A stretch of DNA of 64,000 nt from JBBQKI01 sp038326725 (GCA_038326725.1 JBBQKI010000004.1:23076-87075); one strand, 5' to 3'. Shown: positions 48,915 through 59,261, counted from the first letter of the stretch. Made by a program: numbers and translations. Notes: generated from the letters alone by a model not told the origin.

Positions 48915-50606
48915 ATGAAATTTACGCTTGTCTTCCTTCTTTTGTTTACTCAAACTATTTTCTCGCAGGAAAACGTTCCCACGGATTATTTTTCAAGTCC
49001 TTTGGACATTCCGCTCATTCTTTCCGGGAGTTTCGGTGAGTTGCGTAACAACCATTTCCATAGTGGGCTCGATATTAAAACCCAGCAAAAAGAAGGATTT
49101 CCGGTGTTTGCTCCAGCCGATGGTTATGTAAATCGTATCAATGTGCAGCATTATGGCTATGGAAAAGCGCTTTATATTTTGCACCCAAATGGCTACAGCA
49201 CAGTATATGCGCATTTGCAAAAGTTTGCTGGTAATATCGAAGATTATATGAAAAAGAATCAATATAAAAAGGAAATATATGAGTTGGAGCTTTTCCCTGA
49301 AGCTAATGTACTGCCGGTAAAAAAAGGGGAATTGATTGGCTTTACGGGAAATTCCGGTAGCAGCGGCGGGCCACATTTGCATTATGAAATCCGAGATAAC
49401 GCTTCACGCCCCATGAACCCCTTGCTTTTTGGAATTGAAATACCGGACACTAAAAAACCCACAGTTTACAGTGTCCTTGCCTATCCTATTGGGGACAGCG
49501 CACAGGTGAATGCCTCACCAAACCCGGTTAAATTAAGATTGATTCCTCAAAATGACGGGAATTTTAAAACGGAAAATATCACCGCATTTGGAAAGATAGG
49601 TTTCGGTATTTCCGCTGATGATCAATTTAACAATGCTGCCAATAAAAATGGGGTTTATCAAATAAAATCCACATTCAATGGGACTGAAAAATTCAAGGTT
49701 TCTTTTGAAAAATTTTCCTTTGACGAAACCCGATACCTTAACCGTTTTATAGATTATACCTATTTTAAAGCCAATAGCAACAAAATTCAAAAACTTTTTA
49801 GGGAAACAAACAACCCGTTGAGCATCATCAAAAATGAAGATACAAACGGATATGTTGATATTGGCGAAGGTTTTTCATCAGTTTACAACATCGAGGTTTT
49901 GGATTTTAAGGGCAATAGCCGCACAATTACTATTCCTATTGAAGGAAAAAAAATAGACAGTCTTGAAATTAAAAAACCCAATTCAACCAACGATTATATT
50001 CATGCAAATCAGGCTACATCTATAATTAAAGGCAAATACGGAATTTATATTCCGGCCAATGCTTTATATGAGGATACCTTCTTGAACATCGAAACCGAAG
50101 GTGATATTTTAACGCTTCATCGAGATGTAATCCCAATCCATCAAAATATAACCATCACCGTTAATGTTAGCGATTACCTTCATTTGGACAGGGAAAAATT
50201 ATTCATTGCAAAACTAAATTATAAAAATGCCCCTTCTTATACCTCCACCACCCGGAGTGGTGATAAGCTTTCAGCCAAAATCCGGAATTTTGGAAAATAC
50301 AGCATAGCGTCAGATGTAAAACCTCCCGTGATAAAAGCCGTTGGCTTTACCGATGGGAAATGGATGACCGAATTTACAGCCCTTCAAGTTAGAATAAGCG
50401 ATGATTTAAGTGGAATAAGTTCATATAGGGCCACGGTAAACGAAAAATTTATTTTAATGGAATATGAACCAAAAACCAATCTTTTGACTCATGATTTTAA
50501 TGATGGTATTATCACCGATACCGAAAACAAACTGAAAATTATTGTTATTGATAATGTTGGAAATAGTGCTACATTTGAAGCAACTTTTTTCAGAAAACAG
50601 TCCTAA
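48915..50606 (+). CDS. M23-family (LytM-type) peptidase with C-terminal beta domains
   Basis: 563 residues. Signal peptide of about 17 residues, then the peptidase domain close to the N-terminus: NHFHSGLDIKTQ (H-x3-D), VYAHL, and GPHLHYEIRD (H-x-H). All zinc ligands and catalytic His are present, so it is an active-type endopeptidase that may cut peptidoglycan crosslinks. Residues about 200-560 are beta-rich, Ig-like repeats. This long architecture is usual in Flavobacteriaceae. The downstream TonB receptor gene starts 9 bp later, so both may share a message. Confidence 0.88.
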   Translation: MKFTLVFLLLFTQTIFSQENVPTDYFSSPLDIPLILSGSFGELRNNHFHSGLDIKTQQKEGFPVFAPADGYVNRINVQHYGYGKALYILHPNGYSTVYAHLQKFAGNIEDYMKKNQYKKEIYELELFPEANVLPVKKGELIGFTGNSGSSGGPHLHYEIRDNASRPMNPLLFGIEIPDTKKPTVYSVLAYPIGDSAQVNASPNPVKLRLIPQNDGNFKTENITAFGKIGFGISADDQFNNAANKNGVYQIKSTFNGTEKFKVSFEKFSFDETRYLNRFIDYTYFKANSNKIQKLFRETNNPLSIIKNEDTNGYVDIGEGFSSVYNIEVLDFKGNSRTITIPIEGKKIDSLEIKKPNSTNDYIHANQATSIIKGKYGIYIPANALYEDTFLNIETEGDILTLHRDVIPIHQNITITVNVSDYLHLDREKLFIAKLNYKNAPSYTSTTRSGDKLSAKIRNFGKYSIASDVKPPVIKAVGFTDGKWMTEFTALQVRISDDLSGISSYRATVNEKFILMEYEPKTNLLTHDFNDGIITDTENKLKIIVIDNVGNSATFEATFFRKQS

Positions 50607-50615
50607 CTTTTGCTT

Positions 50616-53078
50616 TTGAAAACGAAACAACTTCCGCTCCTTTTCTTTTTTTTATTTGCAACATTTACGTTGTTCGCACAACAAGCAACCATAAAAGGAA
50701 TTATCCTCGATGAAAATAATTTTCCTGTAGAAGGAGTAAACGTGGCTTATGATGGCGACGGTACCATTACGGATATAAACGGCTATTATTTATTGGAAAT
50801 CCCTTCCGGAGAGGATGTAATCGTTTCCTTTACTCATATTACATTTAAAAGAATTCGTCTTCAATTCAATTTAAGCCCGAACGAAGATTACGAATTTAAT
50901 CCTGTGATGAATTCCAATGTAGAACAAATCACCGAAGTGGTCATTTCTGGAAGGGAAAACAAACGGGTGGAAGGAATCACTACCCTATCCCCCGACGCCA
51001 TCCGCAAAATACCGGGAGCAAATGCCGGGGTCGAAAATCTTTTAAAATCCCTTCCTGGGGTTAGCGGCAATGATGAATTGAGCACACAATATGCGGTGCG
51101 CGGCGGCAATTATGACGAGAACTTGGTTTACGTAAACGAGATTGAAGTGTATCGTCCGTTTTTAATCCGTAGCGGCCAACAAGAAGGCTTGAGTTTCGTG
51201 AATAGCGACCTTACTTCTAATGTTGAATTTTCAGCCGGTGGGTTTCAAGCAAAATATGGCGATAAACTTTCCTCGGTGTTGGACATTACCTATCGGCAAC
51301 CCGTTGATTTTGGAGCCACTTTGGATGTTAGTCTTTTGGGCGCTAGCGCTTCGGTTGAAGGCATTTCAAGAACGGGAAGGTTGAGTGGCATTGTTGGGCT
51401 TCGTTATCGCGACAACAGCCTTTTTGTGGATGCAAAGCAAACAGAAACCAATTACCGTCCCACTTTTGCAGATGCACAAACCTATATTTCCTATAAATTT
51501 TCAAATAAATTCGAACTCGGCTTTTTGGGGAATATATCCATAAATGATTATCAATACAGGCCGCTTACCCGGCAAACTAATTTTGGGACTTTGGCAGACC
51601 CCGTTGCTTTGCTTGTTTTTTATCAAGGCCGGGAAGAAGACAGGTACAATACCTATTTTGGCGCAACAAAGGCTACTTGGGTGGTTTCGGATAATTTCAC
51701 TTCAAAATTCATAGCTTCACTCTATCAAACTACCGAGCAGGAATATTTTGACATACTTGCCGAATATCGTTTAGGTGCAGTAAACACAAGTATCGGCGAT
51801 GAAGACTTGGGCGAAGTTGAATTTACCGAAGGTATCGGTTCCCAGCTTACACACGCCCGGAATGATTTGGACGCGCTTATATTGAACATCGAGCATAAAG
51901 GAAATGCCTCGGTTGGCGACAATAAAATAGAATACGGAATAAAATATACCCGTGAAGATATTCGCGACCGGGTGCAGGAATATGAAATTATAGATTCGGC
52001 GGGGTTCTCCATCCGACCCCCAATTATTGGTTTGGGGAATAACCAACCTTATGAACCCTATACTTCTCCCATTATTCCTTACACGGACATTCGTGCGATG
52101 AACGATGTGCAGATAAACCGTATTTCCGGTTATGCGCAATGGAGCCGCAGAACGATGCTTGGAACAAATGAAATTTGGTTAAACGGTGGCGTTCGCGCCC
52201 ATAATTGGATTGTTAGCGGCGATGTAATTTCGGGAAAATCTCAAACCACCATAAGCCCCCGTGCACAATTCACCCTTAAACCCGCTTGGGAAATGGATAT
52301 GCTTTTCCGGCTTTCCGGAGGGCTTTATCACCAACCACCATTTTACAGGGAACTGCGTGATTCTACCGGCGCAGTTCGTCCAAACGTAAAAGCCCAACAA
52401 TCCATTCATGTGGTTTTGGGGAACGATTATAGTTTTAAAATGTGGGATCGTGGTTTTAGACTGTATTCCGAAGTATATTTTAAAGAAATGACCAATGTAA
52501 ATCCATATACATTGGAAAACGTGCGAATTCGCTACCGCGCCCGAAATAATGCGAAGGCATACGCATATGGTGTTGATTTGCGTTTAGCTGGCGAATTCGT
52601 TCCGGGCACAGAAAGCTGGCTGAGTTTTGGTTATTTAAAAACCGAAGAAAATATTGACGATCAAGGTTATATTTTTCGACCGACAGATCAACGGTTGAAA
52701 TTCGGAATGCTTTTTCAGGATTATGTGAAAATAATCCCGGATCTTAAAATGTACCTCAATTTAACTTATAACACTGGGTTGCCGGGCGGTTCTCCAAGTT
52801 ATGCAGATCCGTATGACTATCAAGTGCGGTTGCCGGATTATAAAAGAGCCGATCTTGGGGTAAGCTACGTTATTGTGGATGAAAACAAATTAAGGGATAG
52901 CGGCTGGCTGAAACTCTTTAAAGAATTAACGATCGGTGCGGAAATCTTTAATATTTTCGACGTGCAAAATTCCATCACCAACACCTTTGTGCGCGATGTT
53001 TACACGAAAGTGCAATATTCAATTCCAAATTATTTGACCCCGAGGGTTTTTAATTTAAGGGCAACAATGAAGTTTTAA
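50616..53078 (+). CDS. TonB-dependent outer-membrane receptor
   Basis: About 820 residues. The start is a TTG (50616, MKTKQLPLLFFFL; another TTG two codons earlier also works); no ATG exists. Signal peptide, then a carboxypeptidase-like regulatory domain (ATIKGIILDENNFPVEGVNV), a plug (ITEVVISGRENKRVEG through VENLLKSLPGVSGNDELSTQ and YAVRGGNYDENLVYVNEIEV), and a 22-strand-like barrel ending VFNLRATMKF. No SusD partner follows, so it is not a polysaccharide-utilisation pair. The substrate is unknown. It may be co-transcribed with the M23 gene. Confidence 0.88.
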   Translation: MKTKQLPLLFFFLFATFTLFAQQATIKGIILDENNFPVEGVNVAYDGDGTITDINGYYLLEIPSGEDVIVSFTHITFKRIRLQFNLSPNEDYEFNPVMNSNVEQITEVVISGRENKRVEGITTLSPDAIRKIPGANAGVENLLKSLPGVSGNDELSTQYAVRGGNYDENLVYVNEIEVYRPFLIRSGQQEGLSFVNSDLTSNVEFSAGGFQAKYGDKLSSVLDITYRQPVDFGATLDVSLLGASASVEGISRTGRLSGIVGLRYRDNSLFVDAKQTETNYRPTFADAQTYISYKFSNKFELGFLGNISINDYQYRPLTRQTNFGTLADPVALLVFYQGREEDRYNTYFGATKATWVVSDNFTSKFIASLYQTTEQEYFDILAEYRLGAVNTSIGDEDLGEVEFTEGIGSQLTHARNDLDALILNIEHKGNASVGDNKIEYGIKYTREDIRDRVQEYEIIDSAGFSIRPPIIGLGNNQPYEPYTSPIIPYTDIRAMNDVQINRISGYAQWSRRTMLGTNEIWLNGGVRAHNWIVSGDVISGKSQTTISPRAQFTLKPAWEMDMLFRLSGGLYHQPPFYRELRDSTGAVRPNVKAQQSIHVVLGNDYSFKMWDRGFRLYSEVYFKEMTNVNPYTLENVRIRYRARNNAKAYAYGVDLRLAGEFVPGTESWLSFGYLKTEENIDDQGYIFRPTDQRLKFGMLFQDYVKIIPDLKMYLNLTYNTGLPGGSPSYADPYDYQVRLPDYKRADLGVSYVIVDENKLRDSGWLKLFKELTIGAEIFNIFDVQNSITNTFVRDVYTKVQYSIPNYLTPRVFNLRATMKF

Positions 53079-53112
53079 AAAGTAAATTAATCCCATTAAA
53101 TACTAAGGGCTT

Positions 53113-54261
53113 TTAACCTTCAACGAAACCCTTCAAAACTCCCACCACATAATCAACTTCATTTTTGGTATTGAAACTTGAAAACGAAAACCGGAGTGAA
53201 GGTTTTTGAATATCCTCTTCATTTAAAATTTCGCTTAAAACGTGGGAACCTTTGCTGCTTCCGCTTTGGCAAGCACTACCCTTGGAACAAGCAATCCCAT
53301 TCAAATCCAATTGAAACAACAACATCAACCCTTTTTCCGGGGAAACGGGCAGGCAAACATTCAATAAAGTATAGGTGCTTTTTTGGTTATCATCACAACT
53401 GCCGTTGAATTTAACTCCTTCTATATTTTTAATCAATTGTTCTTTAAAATAATCTTTCAGTTCGGTAATGTACGCCCTTTCTTTTTCAAGGTTTTGATAT
53501 GAAATTTTTAAAGCTTCCGTCATTCCCGCAATGGCGTAAACGGCTTCCGTGCCCGCCCGAAGGCCCCGCTCCTGCTCGCCCCCGTGAATCAAAGGTTTCA
53601 AGCCAGAGTTTCTCCGTATAAAAGCAAAACCCGCGCCTTTGGGCCCGTGAAATTTATGTGCCGCAACCGCTGCAAAATCAATGGGGATTTCGGAAAAATC
53701 CAGTTCGTAATGCCCAACCGATTGTACAGTATCACTATGAAACAACGCATTGTATTGCTTACAAAGGTTCGCAACAAATTTTATATCCAGCACGTTCCCA
53801 ATTTCGTTATTCACGTGCATCAGGCTCACTAAAGTTTTATGCTGTGTATCCTTCAATAAAGTTTCCAAATGCAAATAATCCGGTGTTCCGCATTCATCCA
53901 ATTTCACGAAATCAAGTTGGACGCCATATTTCTCTTTTAAAGAATTTAAAGTGTACAACACGGCATGATGCTCGATTTTGCTAGAAATAATTCGGGTAAC
54001 GCCCAAGTCGCGGACACAACTGTTCAATATTAAATTATCGGCTTCAGTCCCGCCTGAGGTAAAAATTATTTCAGCAGCAGTAACTTTTAAAATTGCTGCA
54101 ATTTCTTTTCGTGCATTTTCAAGCAATGATTTAGAAGACCTTCCGTAAGAATGTGTTGATGAAGGATTTCCATATTCTGTTTTTAAAACCTCTGTGATGC
54201 AATGTATCACTTCGGTGCGAAGTTGCGTAGTGGCCGCGCTATCAAAATATACTTTTTTCAT
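53113..54261 (-). CDS. Cysteine desulfurase (NifS/IscS-like)
   Basis: 382 residues from the ATG at 54261 (MKKVYFDSAATTQL). PLP-binding Lys in AAHKFHGPKGAGF, the substrate and persulfide loop with Cys in GSACQSGSSKGSHVL, and the GTEADNLILNS motif. It moves sulfur from cysteine to Fe-S scaffolds or thiolation enzymes. The Cys-loop sequence fits the IscS/NifS branch more than SufS. It is a lone gene with no iscU nearby. A TATTTTTG element ends 6 bp before the ATG. Confidence 0.92.
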   Translation of the reverse strand: MKKVYFDSAATTQLRTEVIHCITEVLKTEYGNPSSTHSYGRSSKSLLENARKEIAAILKVTAAEIIFTSGGTEADNLILNSCVRDLGVTRIISSKIEHHAVLYTLNSLKEKYGVQLDFVKLDECGTPDYLHLETLLKDTQHKTLVSLMHVNNEIGNVLDIKFVANLCKQYNALFHSDTVQSVGHYELDFSEIPIDFAAVAAHKFHGPKGAGFAFIRRNSGLKPLIHGGEQERGLRAGTEAVYAIAGMTEALKISYQNLEKERAYITELKDYFKEQLIKNIEGVKFNGSCDDNQKSTYTLLNVCLPVSPEKGLMLLFQLDLNGIACSKGSACQSGSSKGSHVLSEILNEEDIQKPSLRFSFSSFNTKNEVDYVVGVLKGFVEG

Positions 54262-54267
54262 AGGCAG

Positions 54268-54275
54268 CAAAAATA
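54268..54275 (-). promoter_or_regulatory. Putative cysteine desulfurase promoter -7 element
   Basis: TATTTTTG on the minus strand, 6 bp from the ATG. Confidence 0.45.
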
Positions 54276-54345
54276 CATATTTAAACAATTTTGAACCTGT
54301 TTCGGTCAAAAGAAATACGTTACTTTGCAATCTATATTTCAAATA

Positions 54346-55236
54346 ATGAGAAAATTTTTCGCAATAGTATTGGTTTCCATTTTTCTTAAAAGCTGTAATG
54401 ATGGCGATATTATTGTTACTTCTTTCAATTTTGAAGAATTACCATTAAATAACTGCGGCGGTCCCGGGAATTATGTTTTTTTCATAATCAATGGAGATAC
54501 CCGAGAAAGTATTTCTTTGAAATTAAGTACACAAGATAGTATATTCAATACTCAGGAAACCTTAAATTTTACCCTGGATGGGATCAGCAATTTTGTCAAC
54601 TATCGAACGTACGATGACGAGATTACTGCTGCCTATTTTTGTAATAGCGTCCCGCCACTTTCCCCAAATGTAAATGTTGAATATTTTGGGGCTTCGGGAA
54701 TTGCTACTATTGATAAAAATTTTATTTTCAATGATAACGACAACGTGCCGACAGAACTTGAATTTGACGGCGATACCGATGGAGACGGTCTTCCGGACCT
54801 TTATGATTTTGATGATGATGGAGACAATGTACCCACCGGCCAAGAACTCGATATTTTGGATGAAGATGGCGATGGCGACCCATTTACCAACCCAAAGGAT
54901 ACCGATGGCGATGGCACCCCGGATTATTTAGATGAAGATGATGACGGCGATGGTGTTTTAACCCGTAATGAGGATGCGAATGGCGATTTGAACCCCACCA
55001 ATGATGCTACCGATCCCGAAGTAGGGCCAGATTATCTGAACCCAGCAATAGCTGTAAATAATCTAATTACGGAATATCGTGAACATACTTATTCAATTCA
55101 AATAGACGTGCAGGTAATTCTTTCCAATTTGGTTTTAACAAATGATGAAGAACAAATCACTCAAGAAACTTTGGATATGGGGATAAAACAAAATATACAA
55201 AGTGTAAATGTAACCGTCACGCCCATATTGGATTAG
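54346..55236 (+). CDS. Lipoprotein with thrombospondin type 3-like calcium repeats
   Basis: 296 residues from the ATG at 54346 (an in-frame TTG 21 bp upstream is ignored because ATG gives a clean signal peptide). Lipobox IFLKSC. Residues about 140-230 hold repeated DxDGDGxxD units (GDTDGDGLPDLYDFDDDGDN, DEDGDGDPFT, DTDGDGTPDYLDEDDDGDGV, DANGDLNP), the calcium-binding TSP3 pattern. The N-terminal 130 residues are a beta domain typical of FKBP-like or unknown Bacteroidota lipoproteins, not recognised further. It overlaps the 3' end of the convergent Smr gene by 4 bp. Confidence 0.8.
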   Translation: MRKFFAIVLVSIFLKSCNDGDIIVTSFNFEELPLNNCGGPGNYVFFIINGDTRESISLKLSTQDSIFNTQETLNFTLDGISNFVNYRTYDDEITAAYFCNSVPPLSPNVNVEYFGASGIATIDKNFIFNDNDNVPTELEFDGDTDGDGLPDLYDFDDDGDNVPTGQELDILDEDGDGDPFTNPKDTDGDGTPDYLDEDDDGDGVLTRNEDANGDLNPTNDATDPEVGPDYLNPAIAVNNLITEYREHTYSIQIDVQVILSNLVLTNDEEQITQETLDMGIKQNIQSVNVTVTPILD

Positions 55237-55781
55237 GAATTTTTAGATTGAAAAATGTAGACTTCCATGGCGCCCCGTCCATATTTTTGGTAATCGGCAT
55301 CATAAAATTTTAAATTTTCGTAACGGTTAAAAAGATATTCCAATTCGCTCCGTAGCACACCTTCCCCCACGCCATGTATAAATACTATTTTTTGAATTTT
55401 TTTCTTCATTGCAAAATCCAATTGCCGTTTTGCTTCCTCCAACTGAATATTTAACATGTCATGATTGCTCATCCCGTTATGTTTGGGAACCAGTTGATGA
55501 ATATGAAGATCCACTTCCATGGGTGGCAATGTTCGTTCTTTTGGTTTCAACCGCGCTGTTTTACCCGGCTTTTGATTTTGTTTCTCAGAAAGTATTTTTG
55601 AAATATCCATTTTGGAAAATTCTTTTTTTGAAAAAGAACCGTCCATAACAATGAGCTCATTTTTTTGAAATTGCATTTCAAAGCCATCACTGGTCAATAT
55701 AGAAACAGTTGCATTTTCGATATTAATAACCACCCCCGAAATGGCATCATCCAATACATAAACTTTGTCGCCAATCTTCAT
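55233..55781 (-). CDS. Smr-domain protein (DUF2027-type)
   Basis: 182 residues. The N-terminal SH3-like part (MKIGDKVYVLDDAISGVVIN) is followed by a charged linker and a C-terminal Smr domain with VDLHIHQL and VFIHGVGEGVLRSELEYLF. Smr domains are nicking endonucleases or nucleic-acid binders in MutS2-type proteins; here there is no MutS core, so this is the stand-alone short form. The HGxGxG motif is complete. Role unknown. Confidence 0.85.
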   Translation of the reverse strand: MKIGDKVYVLDDAISGVVINIENATVSILTSDGFEMQFQKNELIVMDGSFSKKEFSKMDISKILSEKQNQKPGKTARLKPKERTLPPMEVDLHIHQLVPKHNGMSNHDMLNIQLEEAKRQLDFAMKKKIQKIVFIHGVGEGVLRSELEYLFNRYENLKFYDADYQKYGRGAMEVYIFQSKNS

Positions 55782-55883
55782 AAAATTCAGTTTTAAATAT
55801 TCTTTAATAAAATTATTTTAATGTCCTAATTTTAAATGGTTAACAATTTTTTTAAAAAAAATATGTGGTATTGTTAAATTGTG

Positions 55884-55891
55884 TACTTTTG
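55884..55891 (+). promoter_or_regulatory. Putative promoter -7 element of the T9SS substrate gene
   Basis: TACTTTTG matches TAnnTTTG; the ATG is 79 bp downstream, leaving a leader of about 70 nt. Confidence 0.5.
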
Positions 55892-55969
55892 GGAAAGTTT
55901 TATGCTTTATTAAACCCTAAAAAGCACATTTAATCCCCAAGTGAAATTTGCTTTCTAAATCGTAAAAAT

Positions 55970-57802
55970 ATGAAAATCCTACTACTCTCTTCAGCTTTAT
56001 TATTCACCTCAATTTCCTTTGCACAATTGTTCGTTCAACCCAACACCACTTCAGGCACGGATTCTTATGTTTATGTGAAGGACCAAATATTGTTCGTGGA
56101 GCAGGATGTTAGCCTGGTTGCGAACACAAATGACCCGACCACGGTAGCAAGCATCTATCTTCGTGAAGGTGCCCAATTGATTCAGGGCGCTACAAGTTCA
56201 CTAAACGGTGCTGGCAATGGCTTGCTCTCGGTTTACCAAAACGCCCCAAATGATGATGCTTGGGATTATACATATTGGTGCTCACCTGTGGGCAGCCCTC
56301 TCAACCCAGTGACTGGCAACCAGAATTTTGGCATCCTTAGGGTTCATGATTCATTGGGCGTAACAAACTCCGCAGTTACATTAACCACTTCAGCACATAA
56401 TGGAATTGTAAACCCTTTGACCATTTCCACCCGTTGGTTGTACCGCTACCCTGCGGGAGGGCCTTTTATCTCAATATATGCAGGCAATAATGTTCCTGTG
56501 GGCTACGGCTTTACCATGAAGGGCGTTGGCGTTGTTAACCATGACCAAACCTATGATTTCAGGGGCAGGCCAAACAATGGCGATATTCCTGTTGCGGTAA
56601 CCATTAACAATTCCACATTATCCGGCAATCCATATCCTTCGGCCTTGGACCTAAATGCAATGTTTCATGATGCCGCTAATACTGAAATAAACAATTTCCT
56701 TTATTGGGACGAGGATAGGACCGTTCCCTCCCATTTTTATATTGATAATAAAGGCGGATACGGGACATGGGTGCCTGATACAGGTTCTTATGATCCCACG
56801 GGAACTATTCCCGGAACTTATACTGCGGCTACCTTTTTTAATTATGACAATGGGGGAAACCCCATAGGCTCTACTGGCACTAATGGAAGTAATTACGAAA
56901 GACGTTTTGCCCCCATCGGTCAAGGTTTTATGATAAACGCCGATGCAGCTGGCGACAATACCGTGGTTATAAAAAACAGTCACAGGAGATATATAAAAGA
57001 AGGAACTCTGTCAGATTTCAGGAGTCCAGAAAACCAGAATCGAACGCCCATAACTACAAGTAGTGGTGGGGGGGGTGAAGATTACAGGACGCCCCACCTC
57101 AGGATTTATACCGATTTTCAAGGCTCACATTTCCGGGATATGGTCTTAAATTTTTCCGATCATGCCACCGATGGTTACGACAGGGGTTTTGATGCCCTTC
57201 ATCCAAATGATGGTGCCCAGGCCGATGCTTACTTTCTTATAGGCCCAGAAAATAACAGAAAAAAATATGTTATCCAAGGGGTAAAGTTTGAATTAGAAAA
57301 AAGGATTCCCATAGCTTTCACCTTGAACGCGCAAAGAAAATTTGCGGTTGCAGCGGTAGAAGAGGTGAAAATGAACAACACGAGGGCATATCTGTATGAC
57401 CAGGAATTAAACACTTACAAGCAAATTACCGGGGGCGAGAAAGCCGAGCAAATCCTCCCGGCAGGAACTTACGATGACAGGTTTTTTATTGTTTTCCGTT
57501 CAGAAATACCCACAACTTCGCACGGTAATGGTCTTCGTGAACAAATTTTGGCATCTGTTTCGTTTTTCCAAAATAATCCTGCTTCACAACTTGAAATAAG
57601 TAACCCGGATGGTTATGAAATCAAATCGGCCTCCATTTATGATATGTCGGGAAAATTAGTACTTTCTGAAAACAATGTGGGTAATCAATCTCATTTCACC
57701 TTTTACACCGGCAATTTGAGCAACGGGGTTTATTTGGTGAAACTGTTGACTAAAGATGATATCCAAATTGACTATAAAACAATTGTAAATAATAGGGGAT
57801 AA
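55970..57802 (+). CDS. Large exported protein with T9SS type A C-terminal sorting domain
   Basis: 610 residues. Signal peptide (about 1-18), a long beta-rich body with many Gly/Asn/Thr residues, and a C-terminal type A sorting domain (about 545-610). The latter shows the usual order: strand, KSASIYDMSGKLVLSENNVG, HFTFYTGNLSNGVYLVKLLT and a final Lys/Thr-rich strand. Proteins with this end cross the outer membrane by T9SS (PorQ is at 29740) and are attached to the surface or released. No enzyme motif is recognised in the body; it resembles large unknown surface proteins with YCS/GNPYP blocks such as STLSGNPYPSALDLN. Confidence 0.85.
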   Translation: MKILLLSSALLFTSISFAQLFVQPNTTSGTDSYVYVKDQILFVEQDVSLVANTNDPTTVASIYLREGAQLIQGATSSLNGAGNGLLSVYQNAPNDDAWDYTYWCSPVGSPLNPVTGNQNFGILRVHDSLGVTNSAVTLTTSAHNGIVNPLTISTRWLYRYPAGGPFISIYAGNNVPVGYGFTMKGVGVVNHDQTYDFRGRPNNGDIPVAVTINNSTLSGNPYPSALDLNAMFHDAANTEINNFLYWDEDRTVPSHFYIDNKGGYGTWVPDTGSYDPTGTIPGTYTAATFFNYDNGGNPIGSTGTNGSNYERRFAPIGQGFMINADAAGDNTVVIKNSHRRYIKEGTLSDFRSPENQNRTPITTSSGGGGEDYRTPHLRIYTDFQGSHFRDMVLNFSDHATDGYDRGFDALHPNDGAQADAYFLIGPENNRKKYVIQGVKFELEKRIPIAFTLNAQRKFAVAAVEEVKMNNTRAYLYDQELNTYKQITGGEKAEQILPAGTYDDRFFIVFRSEIPTTSHGNGLREQILASVSFFQNNPASQLEISNPDGYEIKSASIYDMSGKLVLSENNVGNQSHFTFYTGNLSNGVYLVKLLTKDDIQIDYKTIVNNRG

Positions 57803-57822
57803 TTTTATTGTATCCTCAAAAA

Positions 57823-57855
57823 GAAAAAGGCTTTGGTTAAAACCAAAGCCTTTTT
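57823..57855. terminator. Bidirectional terminator
   Basis: AAAAAGGCTTTGGTT / AACCAAAGCCTTTTT with flanking AAAG and CTTTT runs, between the T9SS gene and the convergent rocD. Confidence 0.92.
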
Positions 57856-57876
57856 CTTTTTCAAGTTTGAAAAATC

Positions 57877-59121
57877 TTAAGTTTCAAATTCCTTGAGGGT
57901 TTCAGTGATAATCGAAATACATTCCATTAATTGTTCTTCATTCATCACTAATGGCGGTGCGAATCGGAGAATGTTGCCGTGAGTGGGTTTTGCCAATAAG
58001 CCGTTGTCGCGAAGCCTTAAACAAATATTCCAAGCGGTTTTGCCCTCTTCGGAATCGTTTATTACAATGGCATTCAGCAAGCCTTTGCCCCGAACCAGTT
58101 TCACAATATTACTTGTTTTAATATATGCGTTCATTTCGTTCCTAAATATTATTCCCAATCTTTCCGCATTTTCAGATAAGTTTTCATCTTCTATCACTTT
58201 CAATGCTGCAATGCCCACCGCGGCTGCCAAGGGGTTACCTCCAAAAGTAGAACCGTGGGTGCCGGGTTTTATGACATCCATAATTTCGTTGTTCGCAAAA
58301 ACAGCTGAAACCGGATAGACGCCACCGCTCAAAGCTTTACCTAAAATTAATATGTCCGGTTTTACGTTTTCGTGATCCACGGCCAATAATTTTCCCGTCC
58401 GCGCAATCCCGGTTTGGATTTCATCGGCCATAAAAAGGACGTTATATTTTTCGCATAACGCCTTGGCTTTGCTTAAATATCCTTCGGAAGGCACATAAAC
58501 TCCGGCTTCCCCTTGTATCGGCTCCACCAAAAATCCGGCTACATTTCTATTTGTTTCAAGAACATTTTTTAATTCCAATAAATTGTCGAATTCAATTTTT
58601 ATAAAACCTTCGGTAAAAGGGCCAAAGTTTTTTCTAGCGTTGGTATCGCTGGAAAATGAAATGATAGTGGTTGTCCTCCCATGAAAATTATTCTTGCAAA
58701 CGATAATTTCGGCTTTATTTTCATCGATTCCCTTTTTTTCGTAAGCCCATTTTCTGCAAATCTTGATGGCGGTTTCCACGGCCTCTGCACCAGTGTTCAT
58801 CGGCAATAGCTTGTCGTAACCAAAATACTTACACGCAAATTTTTCAAATTCCCCTAAAGCTTCGCTATAAAAGGCTCGCGAGGTAAGTGTCAACGTTTCG
58901 GCCTGTTCGGTCAAAGCAGCGATGATTTTTGGATGGCAGTGCCCTTGGTTAACAGCAGAATAAGCAGAGAGGAAATCGAAATATTTTTTTCCTTTTACAT
59001 CCCAAACGTAAACACCTTTTCCTTTTTTCAAAACCACGGGCAAGGGATGATAATTATGCGCACCGTACTTGTTTTGAATTTCAATTGATTTTTCTGATTT
59101 TGACTTTTCTAAAACTGACAT
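57877..59121 (-). CDS. rocD: Ornithine--oxo-acid transaminase
   Basis: 414 residues, class III aminotransferase. N-terminal EIQNKYGAHNYHPLPVVL and YFDFLSAYSAVNQGHCHPK are characteristic of ornithine delta-aminotransferase; ADEIQTGIARTGKLLA and ILGKALSGGVYPVSAV (PLP Lys) follow, then GTHGSTFGGNPLAA. It converts ornithine and 2-oxoglutarate to glutamate semialdehyde, linking arginine and proline metabolism. No arginase is in the window. Confidence 0.93.
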   Translation of the reverse strand: MSVLEKSKSEKSIEIQNKYGAHNYHPLPVVLKKGKGVYVWDVKGKKYFDFLSAYSAVNQGHCHPKIIAALTEQAETLTLTSRAFYSEALGEFEKFACKYFGYDKLLPMNTGAEAVETAIKICRKWAYEKKGIDENKAEIIVCKNNFHGRTTTIISFSSDTNARKNFGPFTEGFIKIEFDNLLELKNVLETNRNVAGFLVEPIQGEAGVYVPSEGYLSKAKALCEKYNVLFMADEIQTGIARTGKLLAVDHENVKPDILILGKALSGGVYPVSAVFANNEIMDVIKPGTHGSTFGGNPLAAAVGIAALKVIEDENLSENAERLGIIFRNEMNAYIKTSNIVKLVRGKGLLNAIVINDSEEGKTAWNICLRLRDNGLLAKPTHGNILRFAPPLVMNEEQLMECISIITETLKEFET

Positions 59122-59248
59122 TATTTTAAATTTTTAATGAAAAAAATGGATTCTTTCCGTGTTTTGAAAATCATCCGAAGGCTTCAAAATTACTAAATAA
59201 AACCCACTTTTTTAAAGATGGTAATCAATATAAAAGTTCAATTTAGAT

Positions 59249-59256
59249 TACTTTTG
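59249..59256 (+). promoter_or_regulatory. Putative rlmD promoter -7 element
   Basis: TACTTTTG ends 5 bp before the ATG, predicting a leaderless mRNA. Confidence 0.45.
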
Positions 59257-59261
59257 CCGCT

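Noticed and set aside
54778..54990. DNA tandem repeat (GATGGCGAT-like)
   Set aside because: The similarity is caused by protein-level DxDGDG calcium repeats; the DNA units are irregular in length.
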